64,000 nucleotides of DNA from Terebella lapidaria (taxonomy: Eukaryota > Annelida > Polychaeta > Terebellida > Terebellidae). The notes beneath the pieces are model-generated. The model searched no databases. It saw only the letters and a program-made list of their open reading frames with translations, and was not told where the DNA came from. Of the stretch, positions 35,086 through 46,513 are shown one piece after another; position 1 is the stretch's first letter; every line of letters begins with the position of its first letter. Location: NCBI GenBank assembly GCA_949152475.1, contig OX424570.1:17046694-17110693 (forward strand), given 5' to 3'. A program made the position numbers and the translations under genes.

Positions 35086-35800
35086 CAAAAATACATAGGA
35101 TCAACATTAGATGCGGACGCTGGACCAGTTGTCTGGGCAATAAATGCTAGAATGTGTATCATAACGTAAGGGAACATCGTACTGGCTAGGGGCATCATAA
35201 GGAACCCAATAAATGCTAGATTGTGTATCATAGCGTATATGATGAAGGGGACCATAACGCTCTTCATAATGTGTTTGTTATATGTACTTTCATTATAGCT
35301 TCCTATTCACTGTGGCGACACTGGATGCACTAACGGTCGTTAGTGCATCCCGCAATGGCGAACACCACTCGCGGTTCGTTAGAATTTTCTGGATAATGAC
35401 GATTGTGATCGATACACAGACATCTGCTGATTATTATGCGCACGAAACAACCGTTCGTTGCAAATATATGGTGATTTATGTTGGTTTGAGCATGAAAAAC
35501 TCGTCTGAAAAAAAAACCGAAAGATTCCCTAACGATTGTTTTGGTAACATCGAAGATTCCATAACGAACATATGAAGATTCCCGAACGATCTTTTCTTTA
35601 TTATTTCAAATCTACGTTGTTTGAATGCTAAACGTGAAATGAAGTACCAATTAACATGTATTGATGTGTACAGATGATCTTCTAGTACAGATTTCCTATT
35701 TTTAATGTGACATTCGCTGATTTATATCGCATAAATCAACGAATTCACAATGGTGTATGATATGATATTGATGATATGATATGATATGGTATGATATGAT

Positions 35801-38800
35801 ATTGATTTGGAGTTGGTTGGTTCTGACACTGAGTTCGATTTTAAACATATATATAATGCCTCAGATAATCTGGGTGATGATGAAGTTGATTTACCTATAC
35901 CACTCAAAGATAGCCTATATTATGATCCATCTCAAATTGCGAACATTCTTGAATCAAATACCAATAATACCTCTTTTTTCCATCTTAATTGTAGAGGCAT
36001 TTCATCCAATTGGGAAGCTTTCAAGGATCTACTAAGTGACGTTTCCAGTCCACAAAATCAGTTTGATTTTATAGGTGTTAGCGAAGTCTTCGATTGTAGT
36101 AAAGACAGCCGAATTTCACTTCCTGGATATCATGACATCATAATTCGTTTACGACAAGATGACTGTAGAGGGGGTGTAGCTCTGTTTGTCCATGACACTT
36201 TACATTTTAAAATTCGTGATGACCTCAGTGTTATGATTCCCCATACTTTTGAATCAGTATTCATTGAAGTTACCCATACAGAAAAAGATGTTTTGAATAA
36301 CAATTATATTGTTGGTGTCATTTATAGACACAAACACCCCTCCTAAAGCCGACACTAATATCTTTTCCCAAACGTTATATGAGCTGATGGACGCTATCAA
36401 TAATGAAAACAAAAAAGCCGTCATTCTAGGAGATATGAATATAGATTTACTGAAATATAATACCCAAAACTTCGTAAATCAGTATTTTGATAATTTAATA
36501 GCTCGTTCTTTTGTGCCGAAAATCCTAAAACCTACTCGTGTTTGTACCACCACTGCAAATTTAATTGACCATATATATACAAACATTCACACACACGACT
36601 GTCTGAGTGGAATTATAATCAATGATGTAGCTGATCATTTCGGTATTTTTCTGTCGTTGGCATATACGAAAAAAACTCCATCTGTGCAGAGCGCCCAAAA
36701 ACAAACAGTTTCCCAAGCGAACATTTCCATATTTAGTGAACTGCTCCAACAGACAGACTTTTCTGATGTACTTGTCTCACAGTGTCCTGAACAATCATAC
36801 CGCATATTCTTTGAAAAGTATCTCAATGCATTTGATAAAGCGTTCCCAATGAAAACTATCAAACGAAACCGGAAATATATAAGACGAGAGCCGTGGATGA
36901 CAAATGGTCTACTTACATCACTACGCACCAAAAACAAATTATACAAAAATAAATTGAAGAATCCTAACTTACCAAACATTCAGTATTACAAAAAATATCT
37001 TAATAAATATAACCATATTAGACGCTTAATGAAAAGGACTTACTTCAAATCCAAATTACTCGAAACTCAAAGTGATATCAGAGCAACGTGGAAGGTGATT
37101 AAAAAAGCTATTAACCAAAATGACAAAATAGACCAATTTCCACACTTCTTTGACGTCAACAACTCCTTGATATCGGACAAAGTTACAATATCACAAGAAT
37201 TCAACAATTTTTTTGCTGGAATAGGTAAAAATACAAGTCAAAGTATTCCGACCACAACCAAGACATATTCCGAATATCTTAGAACACCAAATTTGAGCAG
37301 TATGTTCGGGGAGCCTGTGACCTCAGAAGAAGTCCTCGATATCGTTAACAAACTCAAACCCAAAATAAGTTCTGGCCATGACAACATCCCTATGAAAGTA
37401 ATTAGAGGATCTATACTTGACATACAGATTGTTCTCACGCACATTATCAATATATCTTTATCCACAGGTATTGTTCCTAGCCCTCTCAAAATTGCAAAAG
37501 TTGTACCTATATTCAAATCAGGCGATAATATGAAGTTGAACAACTACCGACCGATTAGTCTCCTACCTGCGTTCTCAAAAATATTCGAAAAAGTAGTTTT
37601 CAATAAGATTATTAAATACTTTGATACTAACAATCTCTTTTTCAAACATCAATACGGGTTTCGAACAAAACATAGTACAATACATCCTTTAATCCATCTA
37701 CTGAATGATTGTGCAGAAGCGAATAACAAGATGCCCAGAGAAACTACCATTGCAATATTATGTGATCTTTCTAAAGCGTTTGATGTGATAAATAGGGATA
37801 TTTTGCTTTCGAAACTAGATTACTATGGACTTAGGGGACGTATTAAAGTTTGGCTAGCTAGTTATTTATCGGACAGAACACAGTATGTTGATGTTGATGA
37901 TAACAAATCCACTATGCTGAGGGTCGAATATGGCGTCCCTCAGGGATCAATTCTGGGGCCACTCCTTTATCTCGTGTACGTGAATGATATCGGATATTCC
38001 ATTAATCAAGGCAAAATTCTATCCTATGCGGATGATACTTCATTTTATATCTCAGACAACAATGTGGACAATCTATACTCAAATGCAAACCGTGAAATTA
38101 ACAATCTATATGATTGGTTTTGTACCAACAAACTGTTACTAAATCCTCTAAAAACTAAATTCATTCACATCAAACCTCAAAGGAAAAATATGCCTACAAG
38201 TACAACTAATCTTAAAATTGAAATTAATGGAACTGTCCTTGAGCAGGTCGGTAGGGCATACGTAGAAAAAAGTACTACATTTCTTGGCGTCAAAATTGAC
38301 GAAAACCTTACGTGGCAAGATCACTTGAAACATATAAATACTAAAATATCACGCGCTCTTTTCGCCATTAGACAAGTTAGAGACATACTTTCACTCAGTT
38401 GTTTAAGAACACTATATTTCTCAATGATACACCCATATCTAACATACGGTTTATTGGCCTGGGGAAGTGCTCCTAATGCTATTATAAGCTCCACTATAAA
38501 GCTACAGAAAAATGCGATCAGATCTATAAGTAGAGCCTCTTATAATAGCCATACTGAGCCGATATTTAAACAACTTAATATTTTGAAACTTCCGGATCAG
38601 TATGAGTATGAGATTGCTCTATTTATGCATAAATATATGAAAGGTAAATTACCAGTTTCCTTCACGGGCATGTTCCCATTAAACACTGAAACTCAAGAAT
38701 ATATAAAATTAGCCCAATGGGCTAGAAAGGTTACCGGAGAAATATACAGAGTTAAGCCGAGAAAGTTGAAGGTCAAATTCAAGGTGACCACTGAAATCGC

Positions 38801-41743
38801 CATATCTCTAACCTTGAAAATGGGATCAAAGGTTAAATTCTAGATCACCAAACTATTCAGCATACATCAGTTCCTATATGTTCACTATGGACCCCTAAGC
38901 TGTAAATTTGATAATAAGCGAGATATAAGCCATTTTGTAATCTGACTTTGAATATAAAATGACTGACCTTGAAATTTAGGTCAAAGGTCAAATTCAATAT
39001 CATTAATATATTCAGAATATATCATTTCCTATATGTTCACAGTTGATTCCTAAGCTGTAAAGTCGATAATAAGCAAGATATTAGCCATTTTGTCCTGTTG
39101 ACCTTGAAAATGAGGTCAAAAGTCAAATTCAAGGTCACTAGAATATTCAGCATATATCATTTCCTATATGTTCACAATTGATTTCTAAGCTGTAAAGGCG
39201 CTAATAAGCAAGATATTGGCCATTTTGTCCTGTGACCTTGAAAATGAGGTCAAAGGTCAAATTCAAGGTCATGAGAATATTCAGCATATATCATTTCCTA
39301 TATGTTCACAATTGATTCCTAAGCTGTAAAGTCGATAATAAGCGAGATATTAGCAATTTTGTCCTGTGACCTTGAAAATGAGGTCAAAGGTCAAATTCAA
39401 GGTCATGAGAATATTCAGCATATATCATTTCCTATATGTTCACAATTGATTCCTAAGCTGTAAAGTCGATAATAAGCGAGATATTAGCCATTTTGTCCTG
39501 TGACCTTGAAAATGAGGTCAAAGGTCAAATTCAAGGTCATGAGAATATTCAGCATATATCATTTCCTATATGTTCACAATTGATTCCTAAGCTGTAAAGT
39601 CGATAATAAGCGAGATATTAGCCATTTTGTCATGTGACCTTGAAAATGAGGTCAAAGGTCAAATTCAAGGTCATGAGAATTTTCAGCATATATCATTTCC
39701 TATATGTTCACAATTGATTCCTAAACTGTAAAGTCGATAATAAGCGAGATATTAGCCATTTTGTCAGGTGACCTTGAAAATGAGGTCAAAGGTCAAATTC
39801 AAGGTCACAAGAATATTCAGCATATATCATTTCCTATATGTTCACAACTGATTCCTAAGCTGTAAAGTCGATAATAAGCGAGATATTAGCCATTTTGTCC
39901 TGTGACCTTGGAAATGAGGTCAAAAGTCAAATTCAAGGTCACGAGAATATTCAGCATATATCATTTCCTATATGTCCACAATTGATTCCTAAGCTGTAAA
40001 ATCGATAATAAGTGAGATATTAGCCATTTTGTCCTGTGACCTTGAAAATGAGGTCAAAGGTCAAATTCAAGGTCATGACAATAATCTGCATACATCATTT
40101 CCTATATGTTCATAATTGATTGCTAAGCTGTAAAGTCGATAACAAGCGAGATATTAGCCATTTTGTCCTGTGACCTTGAAAATGAGTTCGAAGGTCAAAT
40201 TCAAGGTCATCAGAATATTCAGGATATATCATTTCCTATATGTCCACAATTGATTCCTAAGCTGTAGAGTCGATAATAAGCGAGATATAAGCCATTTTGT
40301 GCTCTGACCTTGAAAATGAGGTCAGAGATCAAATTCAAGGTCACGAGAATATTCTGCATATATTATTTCCTATATGTCCACAATTGATTCCTAAGCTGTA
40401 GAGTCGATAATAAGCGAGATATAAGCCATTTTGTGCTCTGACCTTGAAACTGAGGTCAGAGGTCAAATTCAAGGTCACGAGAATATTCAGCATATATCAT
40501 TTCCTATATGTCCACAATTGATTCCTAGTCTCTAATCTCAATATCAAGTGAGATATTAGGCATAATGTGTCCCATTATAAAGCATAGGAGAATTTACCAT
40601 GGGAAAGTCCCATTTGGGCCGAGTTTGGGCCAAAATGGCCCACTTCGAGCGATTCAAGCGCAACGAAATTTATAGACATCATAGAAGTACATATGAGGAG
40701 TGTTATGTATCAAAAAGAAAAAAAGTTACTGAACAGATTTTGAGAAAATGGCCGCCAAAGTCCAAAATCAGGCATTTTTCGTCGAAAACGGCCGCCATTT
40801 TGAAGAAAAATAAAAAAAATCAAAAAATTAAAAAATACCTCCTTCTTGAATTATTTTTATGTATTTTTCTGCAAAATTTCAGAAAAATTCGCCCGTAAAC
40901 AAAAAAGATAAAAATGTGGACGACGACGACGGACGACGACGGACGACGGACGACGACGGACGACGGACGACGGACGCAACGCCATGCCAATAGGTTATCG
41001 GACCATAGGTCCGGTAACCTAAAAACTAGACAATCGCACTTAGTTCACGAAAACCACCCCACCACTGAGTTTGCGAGTCGTTTCCCAATCTTCAAATTCC
41101 CTAAAATATGGAATAAATGGTGTAGAATATTCCCCAACCATGATTCGTGGTCATTAGGTCGATTGAAAAAACAAGTAAAGCAATCAATAATTTCAAATTA
41201 CTTAGATGTTGTTCATTGTGTAAACCCGTCCTGTAGTGACTGCTCATCCCGAAATAACTGATAAATATAATCAGATTTCATACCAACCTATCTCATCTAA
41301 CATACTCATTATCATTATTCATGAATATGTTGTCTTTCGCCAAGTCCCGATTTCACTCTTTCATCCACAGTGCAAGGGTATTTGTACATTTTTTTTGTTC
41401 AGCTTAATTTCAACTTGTTAGTAGTCTATGTCTTAAAATTGTCGTATTTTCCTTCAATTATTAGTTGAGGCCATACGTAATACAGCCCCTAGGCTTTGTA
41501 TGTGTCTCTCAGCATTTCTCTGAATTTAACCTATGTATCAAAACAGAGTATATTGTTGTATGAGTATATGGTGTATTGTTACTGTATATTATGCATCACT
41601 TTTTCAGAGATTGCTGAATAAACATTATTCTATTGTATTCTATTGTATTGTATTCTATTCTATTGTATTCTATTCTATTCTATTCTATTGTATTCTATTC
41701 TATTCTATTCTATTCTATTCTATTCTATTCTATTCTATTCTAT
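35801..41743 (+). pseudogene. LINE (jockey/CR1-like), endonuclease plus reverse transcriptase, split and frameshifted
   Basis: The coding part starts about 35807 without an ATG. It gives an apurinic-type endonuclease (FFHLNCRGISSNW, FDFIGVSEVF, GDMNIDLL, DHFGIFLSLAY), then reverse transcriptase: NYRPISLLPAFSKIFEK, ILCDLSKAFDVINRD, YGVPQGSILGPLLYLVYVND, SYADDTS (YADD codons 38025-38036). A single-base frame change falls at about 36330-36345 (C-rich ACCCCTCC). At about 38705 the protein is cut by the AGGTCA element and resumes at about 41033 with TRQSHLVHENHPTTEFASRF to a stop at 41261. A 3' untranslated region with AATAAA (41617-41622) ends in (TTCTA)n to 41743. A short ATGATAT-rich tract precedes the coding start. 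Nearly full-length and fairly young except for the two lesions. Confidence 0.92.
38709..41032 (+). mobile_element. AGGTCA element (copy 5), 13 monomers, inserted in the LINE
   Basis: Begins with hairpin TTAGCCCAATGGGCTA then AAGGTTACCGG. It has 13 monomers with phase points at 38816, 38969, 39107, 39241, then every 134 bp exactly to 40447. The distal module (40520-40915) has AAAGCATAGGAGAATTTACC, GGGCC palindromes and AAAATGGCCGCC; a GACGGAC tract (40920-40977) and ATCGGACCATAGGTCCGGTAACC end it. Each monomer contains TGACCTTGA, AGGTCAAAGGTCA (direct repeat with one-base spacer) and TTCAAGGTCA, the half-site arrangements bound by nuclear receptors. No protein is encoded. Confidence 0.95.
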
Positions 41744-42046
41744 GAACCTATTGTAATATACACGTATTAGGCCTATATCGTTAGGGAATCTCACTTTTGT
41801 TGTTGGTGAATCTCATGGTTAATTCATTTCTTTAACATATCTCAACAAAAAAGCGTGATCTGCTTGAAATAACTACGCATGTCTTTGACCAAAACACTAA
41901 GCTACCTTCGAAGTATCCATTTATCACAAATGAACCTGTCATTTGATAAAATACGGTTAAAAACCAAACTGACCGTGTTTACTGTCCGCCATTGCGGGAT
42001 GCACTAACGATCGTTAGTGCATCCAGCATCGCCACAGTGCTATTGC

Positions 42047-42880
42047 GCGCATTGGGCTCTCAAAATCCACACACATCGTTTTTAAACGCAAAATTAGTGT
42101 GAATGCAAAAATCATGCATGCTTAGAAAGGTATCTTGCATGCATATATATAAAATCAAATCAAAATTAGCAAAGTGAAATAAGTTTCATACTACATCAAA
42201 TTGAATGCCACTTCAATTTCGAACACTTCTCATAGAGTATTTCGATTTTATGATCTAGATTCGCTCCCAATGGTATAATTTTGGATATTTATAACCAGTG
42301 TTATTTATTTACCCTGAATGAGTTTTTCTTTAACGGCAGATTGTTCAAAATTTGCCAATTTGAGAGAAATTCCATCTTTCAGCTTCCTGCCAAATTACGT
42401 TGTTGAGGATTTTTACGATGTTTGATATTACTCATGTCCTGTAATCAGTTTCTTTGTGTTGTCCTTGCAATTTACTGCCGTAACAATAAATAATAGTGTC
42501 ATAAAATTGGTCCAACATCGATAAAACTTTCGCAGATGCAGGTGTCAGATGCATTTGGGAGTAGTCCTTTGACCTGCAATTTTAGATATAAAAGGCTCCA
42601 CTCGTTTAGATCGATGCGGGTCTTTGGAGTTGTTATTCGCCAGAGAACATCAGGCTTTTTAAATTTGTACATATGTACAAGTATGTATTCATTTTATCCA
42701 GGATGTTTGACACGTACTATGGAATACACTAGCCATGAGACGGTTTTTAAATTGTATGACTCACATGTTTCACTCCTTGCAAAGGAATGATTAGCAGGAA
42801 TAATTGCAGGAATGTTGGCGATCTGATTCTGATAAGAAGAAAAGTCGCACTTTATCAACAATCGTCAATGTGGCACAGCA
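42047..42880. other. Intergenic, no gene recognised
   Basis: AT-rich, no domain-bearing frame. Sits between the Transib-like element and a minisatellite. Confidence 0.4.
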
Positions 42881-42885
42881 ATCTG

Positions 42886-43566
42886 ACGAACCATGAGGAT
42901 GATAGTTCTGCAATTCGACGATCCACCAGGATGATAGTTCAGCAATCCGACGATCCACCAGGATGATAGTTCAGAAATCCGACGATCCACCAGGATGATA
43001 GTTCAACAATCCGACGATCCACCAGGATGATAGTTCAGCAATCCGACGATCCACCAGGATGATAGTTCAGCAATTCGACGATCCACCAGGATGATGACGA
43101 TCCACCAGGATGATAGTTCAGCAATTCGACGATCCACCAGGATGATAGTTCAGCAATCCGACGATCCACCAGGGTGATAGTTCAGCAATCCGATGATCCA
43201 CCAGGATGATAGTTCAGCAATCCGACGATCCACCGGGATGATAGTTCAGCAATTCGACGATCCACCAGGATGATAGTTCAGCAAACCGACGATCCACCAG
43301 GATGATAGTTCAGCAATCCGACGATCCACCAGGATGATAGTTCAGCAATCCGACGATCCACCAGGATGATAGTTCAGCATTTCGACGATCCACCAGGATG
43401 ATAGTTCAGCAATCCGACGATCCACCAGGATGATAGTTCAGCAATTCGACGATCCACCAGGATGATAGCTCAGCAATCCGACGATCCACCAAGATGATAG
43501 CTCAGCAATCCGACGATCCACCAGGATGATAGCTCAGCAATCCGACGATCCACGAGGATGATAGTT
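42886..43566 (+). repeat. 32-bp minisatellite, about 21 copies
   Basis: The unit is CGACGATCCACCAGGATGAT followed by AGTTCAGCAATC. Copies are nearly identical; variants include CAATT/CAATC and AGCTC in the last units. One unit is truncated at about 43083-43101. There are no spacers between units. Confidence 0.95.
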
Positions 43567-44390
43567 CCTGCCCACCAAATAAGAAAAATACACCAGAGGC
43601 AACTCTGATAAGTGTGACCAAATATCTGGAAGGGGGATTGGATGGGGATATAATAACATCGATGACGAACATAAATGTTCATGAGTGTATTTATGATGAC
43701 ATATCAGGTTGGTTGTTATTGTACATACAATAACAATACGGAATTGTATCAGAGCCAGATATATATACGTATATATTCTCAAATTTAATTTGCCTAGTTA
43801 CCAAATGACTTGATTGGACAAAAGTTGGTTGAAAAAGTTGGCTAAACGTTCATGATACCACGTTGATGACAAGGTAGACATGCATAGTTATGTTTCCATA
43901 ATTGTCAGTACATGCACGATAAGTTACATTTTAAAAAGACACATCGAGAGGATAAGTTGAATTAATTTCACAAATCTATTTACAATAGTTAATCAGTGTC
44001 CTTTCGATGTCTCAGCAATATCCAGTGCACATACATGTACTTTTTGACTTACTATGATTTACAGTTTAGTTGTTCAGATTGGGCAATTATAAGTCTCCAC
44101 ATCCCACTTATGTATATTTTGTACATTTGCATGTGCAACACACGGCAATCGCATTGTCCACACAAACTGAACATGAAGCAAGCCGCCTGACATACAAGCC
44201 GCCTGACCGCCATGATAACATCATAAATTCCTATAGCATATCAATCTAACCTGTAAGTCAGGGGATAGGTGCCATCAACCCATCCAAACGTTTCCATGGA
44301 ACTGAACTGTTTAGGCCTATCCAGGTGTCTGTGTCATTGTCGATTGAACTCTTGGTAAAAAAATGAAACAATTGTAGTGATTTTAGCGAC
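43567..44390. other. Intergenic, no gene recognised
   Basis: No exon continuing the C-type-lectin fragment at 45228 could be found here on the minus strand. Confidence 0.4.
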
Positions 44391-45034
44391 TGTAACCGCC
44401 CGTCCCTCCCTCGCACTACATTTCCATAGCAACACACACACTATTTACATGACTTACATACAGGACACAGCCACTATACGATCACAGACATAAACATTAC
44501 CAGGACATTGTATACACACAGGTCAGTTCACCCGCACTTCGGCCCCGGCGAATCAGAATATTCGACCCCAGTACACCGGCCTCGACCTTAACCTAAATAC
44601 ACGGAACCATGCATACCCTGCACTCAGATCACGAGCCAAACATGTCAGAACATGCACCGGGGAATTCCACTTTCCCGGTGAGATCAGCACACACAGACCA
44701 ATCATGACACCGCATACACGAGGCGGGAAAACTTCCATGTGCTTCCCCTGCGGCCCCCGCGTAGTTGAGTAGAGTGAGTCCAAGAAGACGGTCGCATTCC
44801 ATGTGCAAAGAAGAACGGCCGTGATCTAATACAAGAGAATATAATTGTGAACTATATAATTTGGAATATAATTTGTATATATTGAAGTGGACTATATTAC
44901 CTTGGATTATATTGTCGAGTGGGAAATCACAGGACATAGGTGTGATTGCGGCCCTGATTGTGTGTGAGTGAATCATCGGACATTCTCACCACAATAAACA
45001 GTTGAATTAAAACTGCCGGCTCATTCATTACACA
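44391..45034 (+). mobile_element. Solo LTR, 644 bp
   Basis: Starts TGTAACCGCCCGTCCC, ends ATTACACA, and carries AATAAA about 40 bp before the end. Flanks GCGAC (44386-44390) and GCGTC (45035-45039) form a 5-bp target duplication with one mismatch. No internal retroelement sequence is attached, as expected after LTR-LTR recombination. It lies just 3' of the lectin exon at 45228-45357. Confidence 0.65.
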
Positions 45035-45227
45035 GCGTCTTAGACAATCGGCCTGATATCGGCCAGCGAACGATATTCTTCACACAATGTTAATGAATGA
45101 TGATTCACGCATGTGTTTCTGATATTGTTTAAAATTTACTGAACATGGGATTTTACCAAGACTTTTCATTCAAGTTGAAGAAATATTATATGTAAATATT
45201 TTCTCATTGATATTGGAATCAGCTCAC

Positions 45228-45664
45228 TATTGAATTGTGTTTTCTTGTCCACTCGATTGAATCTGAGCCAACTGCATGCCAAAAGACGTACAACTGCTCT
45301 TGGCATCATGCCAAGTTGCACACAGAGATTCGAATGATATGTAGCACATGGGTTCTTCTAGAAAATCAAAATCGTTTTGAAAATATGAATGAGTAACATA
45401 CCACAAAATAATTTTTTCTACGAATACAGTTAAACATATCGTAGTGATAGATGCAATTGTAATGTACTCATTAGGAAATTTCTTCGTGCCGGTGAATATA
45501 TATAAATTGTGCAAAATCTCAATATATTCCCAAATTTCTGGCAATATAACCGTACCTCTGAATTCACGCACGTGTAAGTTATACCGACAATTTTCTACAC
45601 TGCCCTCGGTGAAGTTATTTCCAGTCACTTGACATACTTGGTTGTCGTCATCAAACATTACCGC
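45228..45664 (-). pseudogene. PAN-like exon plus first half of a C-type lectin domain, incomplete gene
   Basis: Exon 45664-45556 (acceptor AATAAG, donor GTACGG) gives AVMFDDDNQVCQVTGNNF and CRYNLHVREFRG, like the second half of a PAN domain. It ends in phase 1, and exon 45357-45228 (acceptor TTTTCTAG, donor GTGAGC) joins in frame: EEPMCYISFES, TWHDAKSSC, FGMQLAQIQSSGQENT, the start of a C-type lectin fold. The exons that should finish the lectin domain (the WND and final Cys region) are not seen before the solo LTR at 45034, and no signal-peptide exon is evident upstream. It may be a truncated gene or one with distant exons. Confidence 0.55.
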
Positions 45665-45839
45665 CTTATTGTGATGATGTCATCATATCATGTACACAAA
45701 CCAATCAGGTTATACAATAAATGTCACTTCATGCTACTTCAAATCAGTTGGAACGGGAATCAAAAACCAGTGAATAAACGTGAAAACTACTTTAAAAGGT
45801 GAAATTTAGCATAACGCAAAAGTGTGTTTATTCTTGCAT

Positions 45840-46513
45840 TTAAATGCAGAAGTCTTCAATAAGGCCCTCAAATATTGTTTTACAAAGGTCCAAGGGAATT
45901 GGCATGTAAGTCTGGTATATCACACCGGAACCAGACGCACACTTGTCGGGCAATTCCAACCAACTGCCTGAATTAGGCCAAAAAAGTTGAAATATCAATC
46001 ATGCACTCGTAACGCTAAAACAGATGCAAATTGCTGAAGATGGCTTTGCCTATTATTCTTGACATGAAATGCGTTATTTGTGTTCAGTAGATATGAAATA
46101 TAAGTGAAATTACCAGATGTACATTTTCTAAAACTTACCATTACCAGTGGGCAAACACAGCAGTGGATCAGTGCACGGCCCTGCAGAAAAAATGATTTAG
46201 GGTGTTTTTTCCTCAAGAACATAATATAAATAATTACAACTTAAATATGTAAATGTTTACAAAGTTCAGTGCATACCACATCTGGCCTTACCGACATTGC
46301 TAGGCCAAGACTGGCACAGAACTGGGTGCATCTCCATGCAATCACGATAGTCCATGGGACCCCCACTAGATGTCAGCACCATACAACTCCCAGAATCCAT
46401 CGAGCGCCTTCGCTCCACCCACATCGACCACGTGACTAGACCGGTGTCCAACCAGCGCCAAGTTCCAGGAACCAACCCATCTGAGGCGCCCATCCATGTG
46501 GGATTCAGTTGTT
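45840..46513 (-). CDS. C-type lectin C-terminal exons, partial gene
   Basis: Three exons link in frame on the minus strand. Exon 46513-46292 encodes the end of a C-type lectin domain (GASDGLVPGTWRWLDTG, then CMVLTSSGGP, DYRDCMEMHPVLCQ) and stops at GTAAGG in phase 1. A 42-bp exon (46180-46139, acceptor TTTCTGCAG, donor GTAAGT) gives GPCTDPLLCLPTGNG. Exon from 45967 (acceptor AATTCAG) gives PDKCASGSGVIYQTYM and ends FEGLIEDFCI, stop at 45842-45840, with AATAAA a few bases on. Such secreted lectins bind sugars and often act in recognition. The first half of the domain would lie above 46513 and was not located. Whether the 45228-45664 exons belong to this gene is unclear because the phases do not match. 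Confidence 0.6.

Larger units (their letters stand above)
35308..42041. mobile_element. Transib-like non-autonomous DNA transposon, split by a LINE
   Basis: The ends are inverted repeats starting CACTGTGGCGA and containing a GGATGCACTAACG palindrome. The flanking direct repeat is CTATT (35303-35307 and 42042-42046), 5 bp. Removing the LINE at about 35759-41743 leaves roughly 750 bp matching the uninterrupted copy at 57349-58117. A 5-bp target duplication with CACTGTGG termini fits the Transib superfamily, relatives of RAG1; CACTA-type elements share the CACTG start but usually make 3-bp duplications. No transposase is encoded. Confidence 0.85.

Noticed and set aside
41533..41745. Open frame of repeated FYSI residues
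   Set aside because: Produced by the (TTCTA)n tail of the LINE.
42886..43566. Regular 32-bp repeats resembling a CRISPR array
   Set aside because: Units are directly adjacent with no unique spacers, no cas-like gene is near, and the DNA is from an animal; it is a minisatellite.
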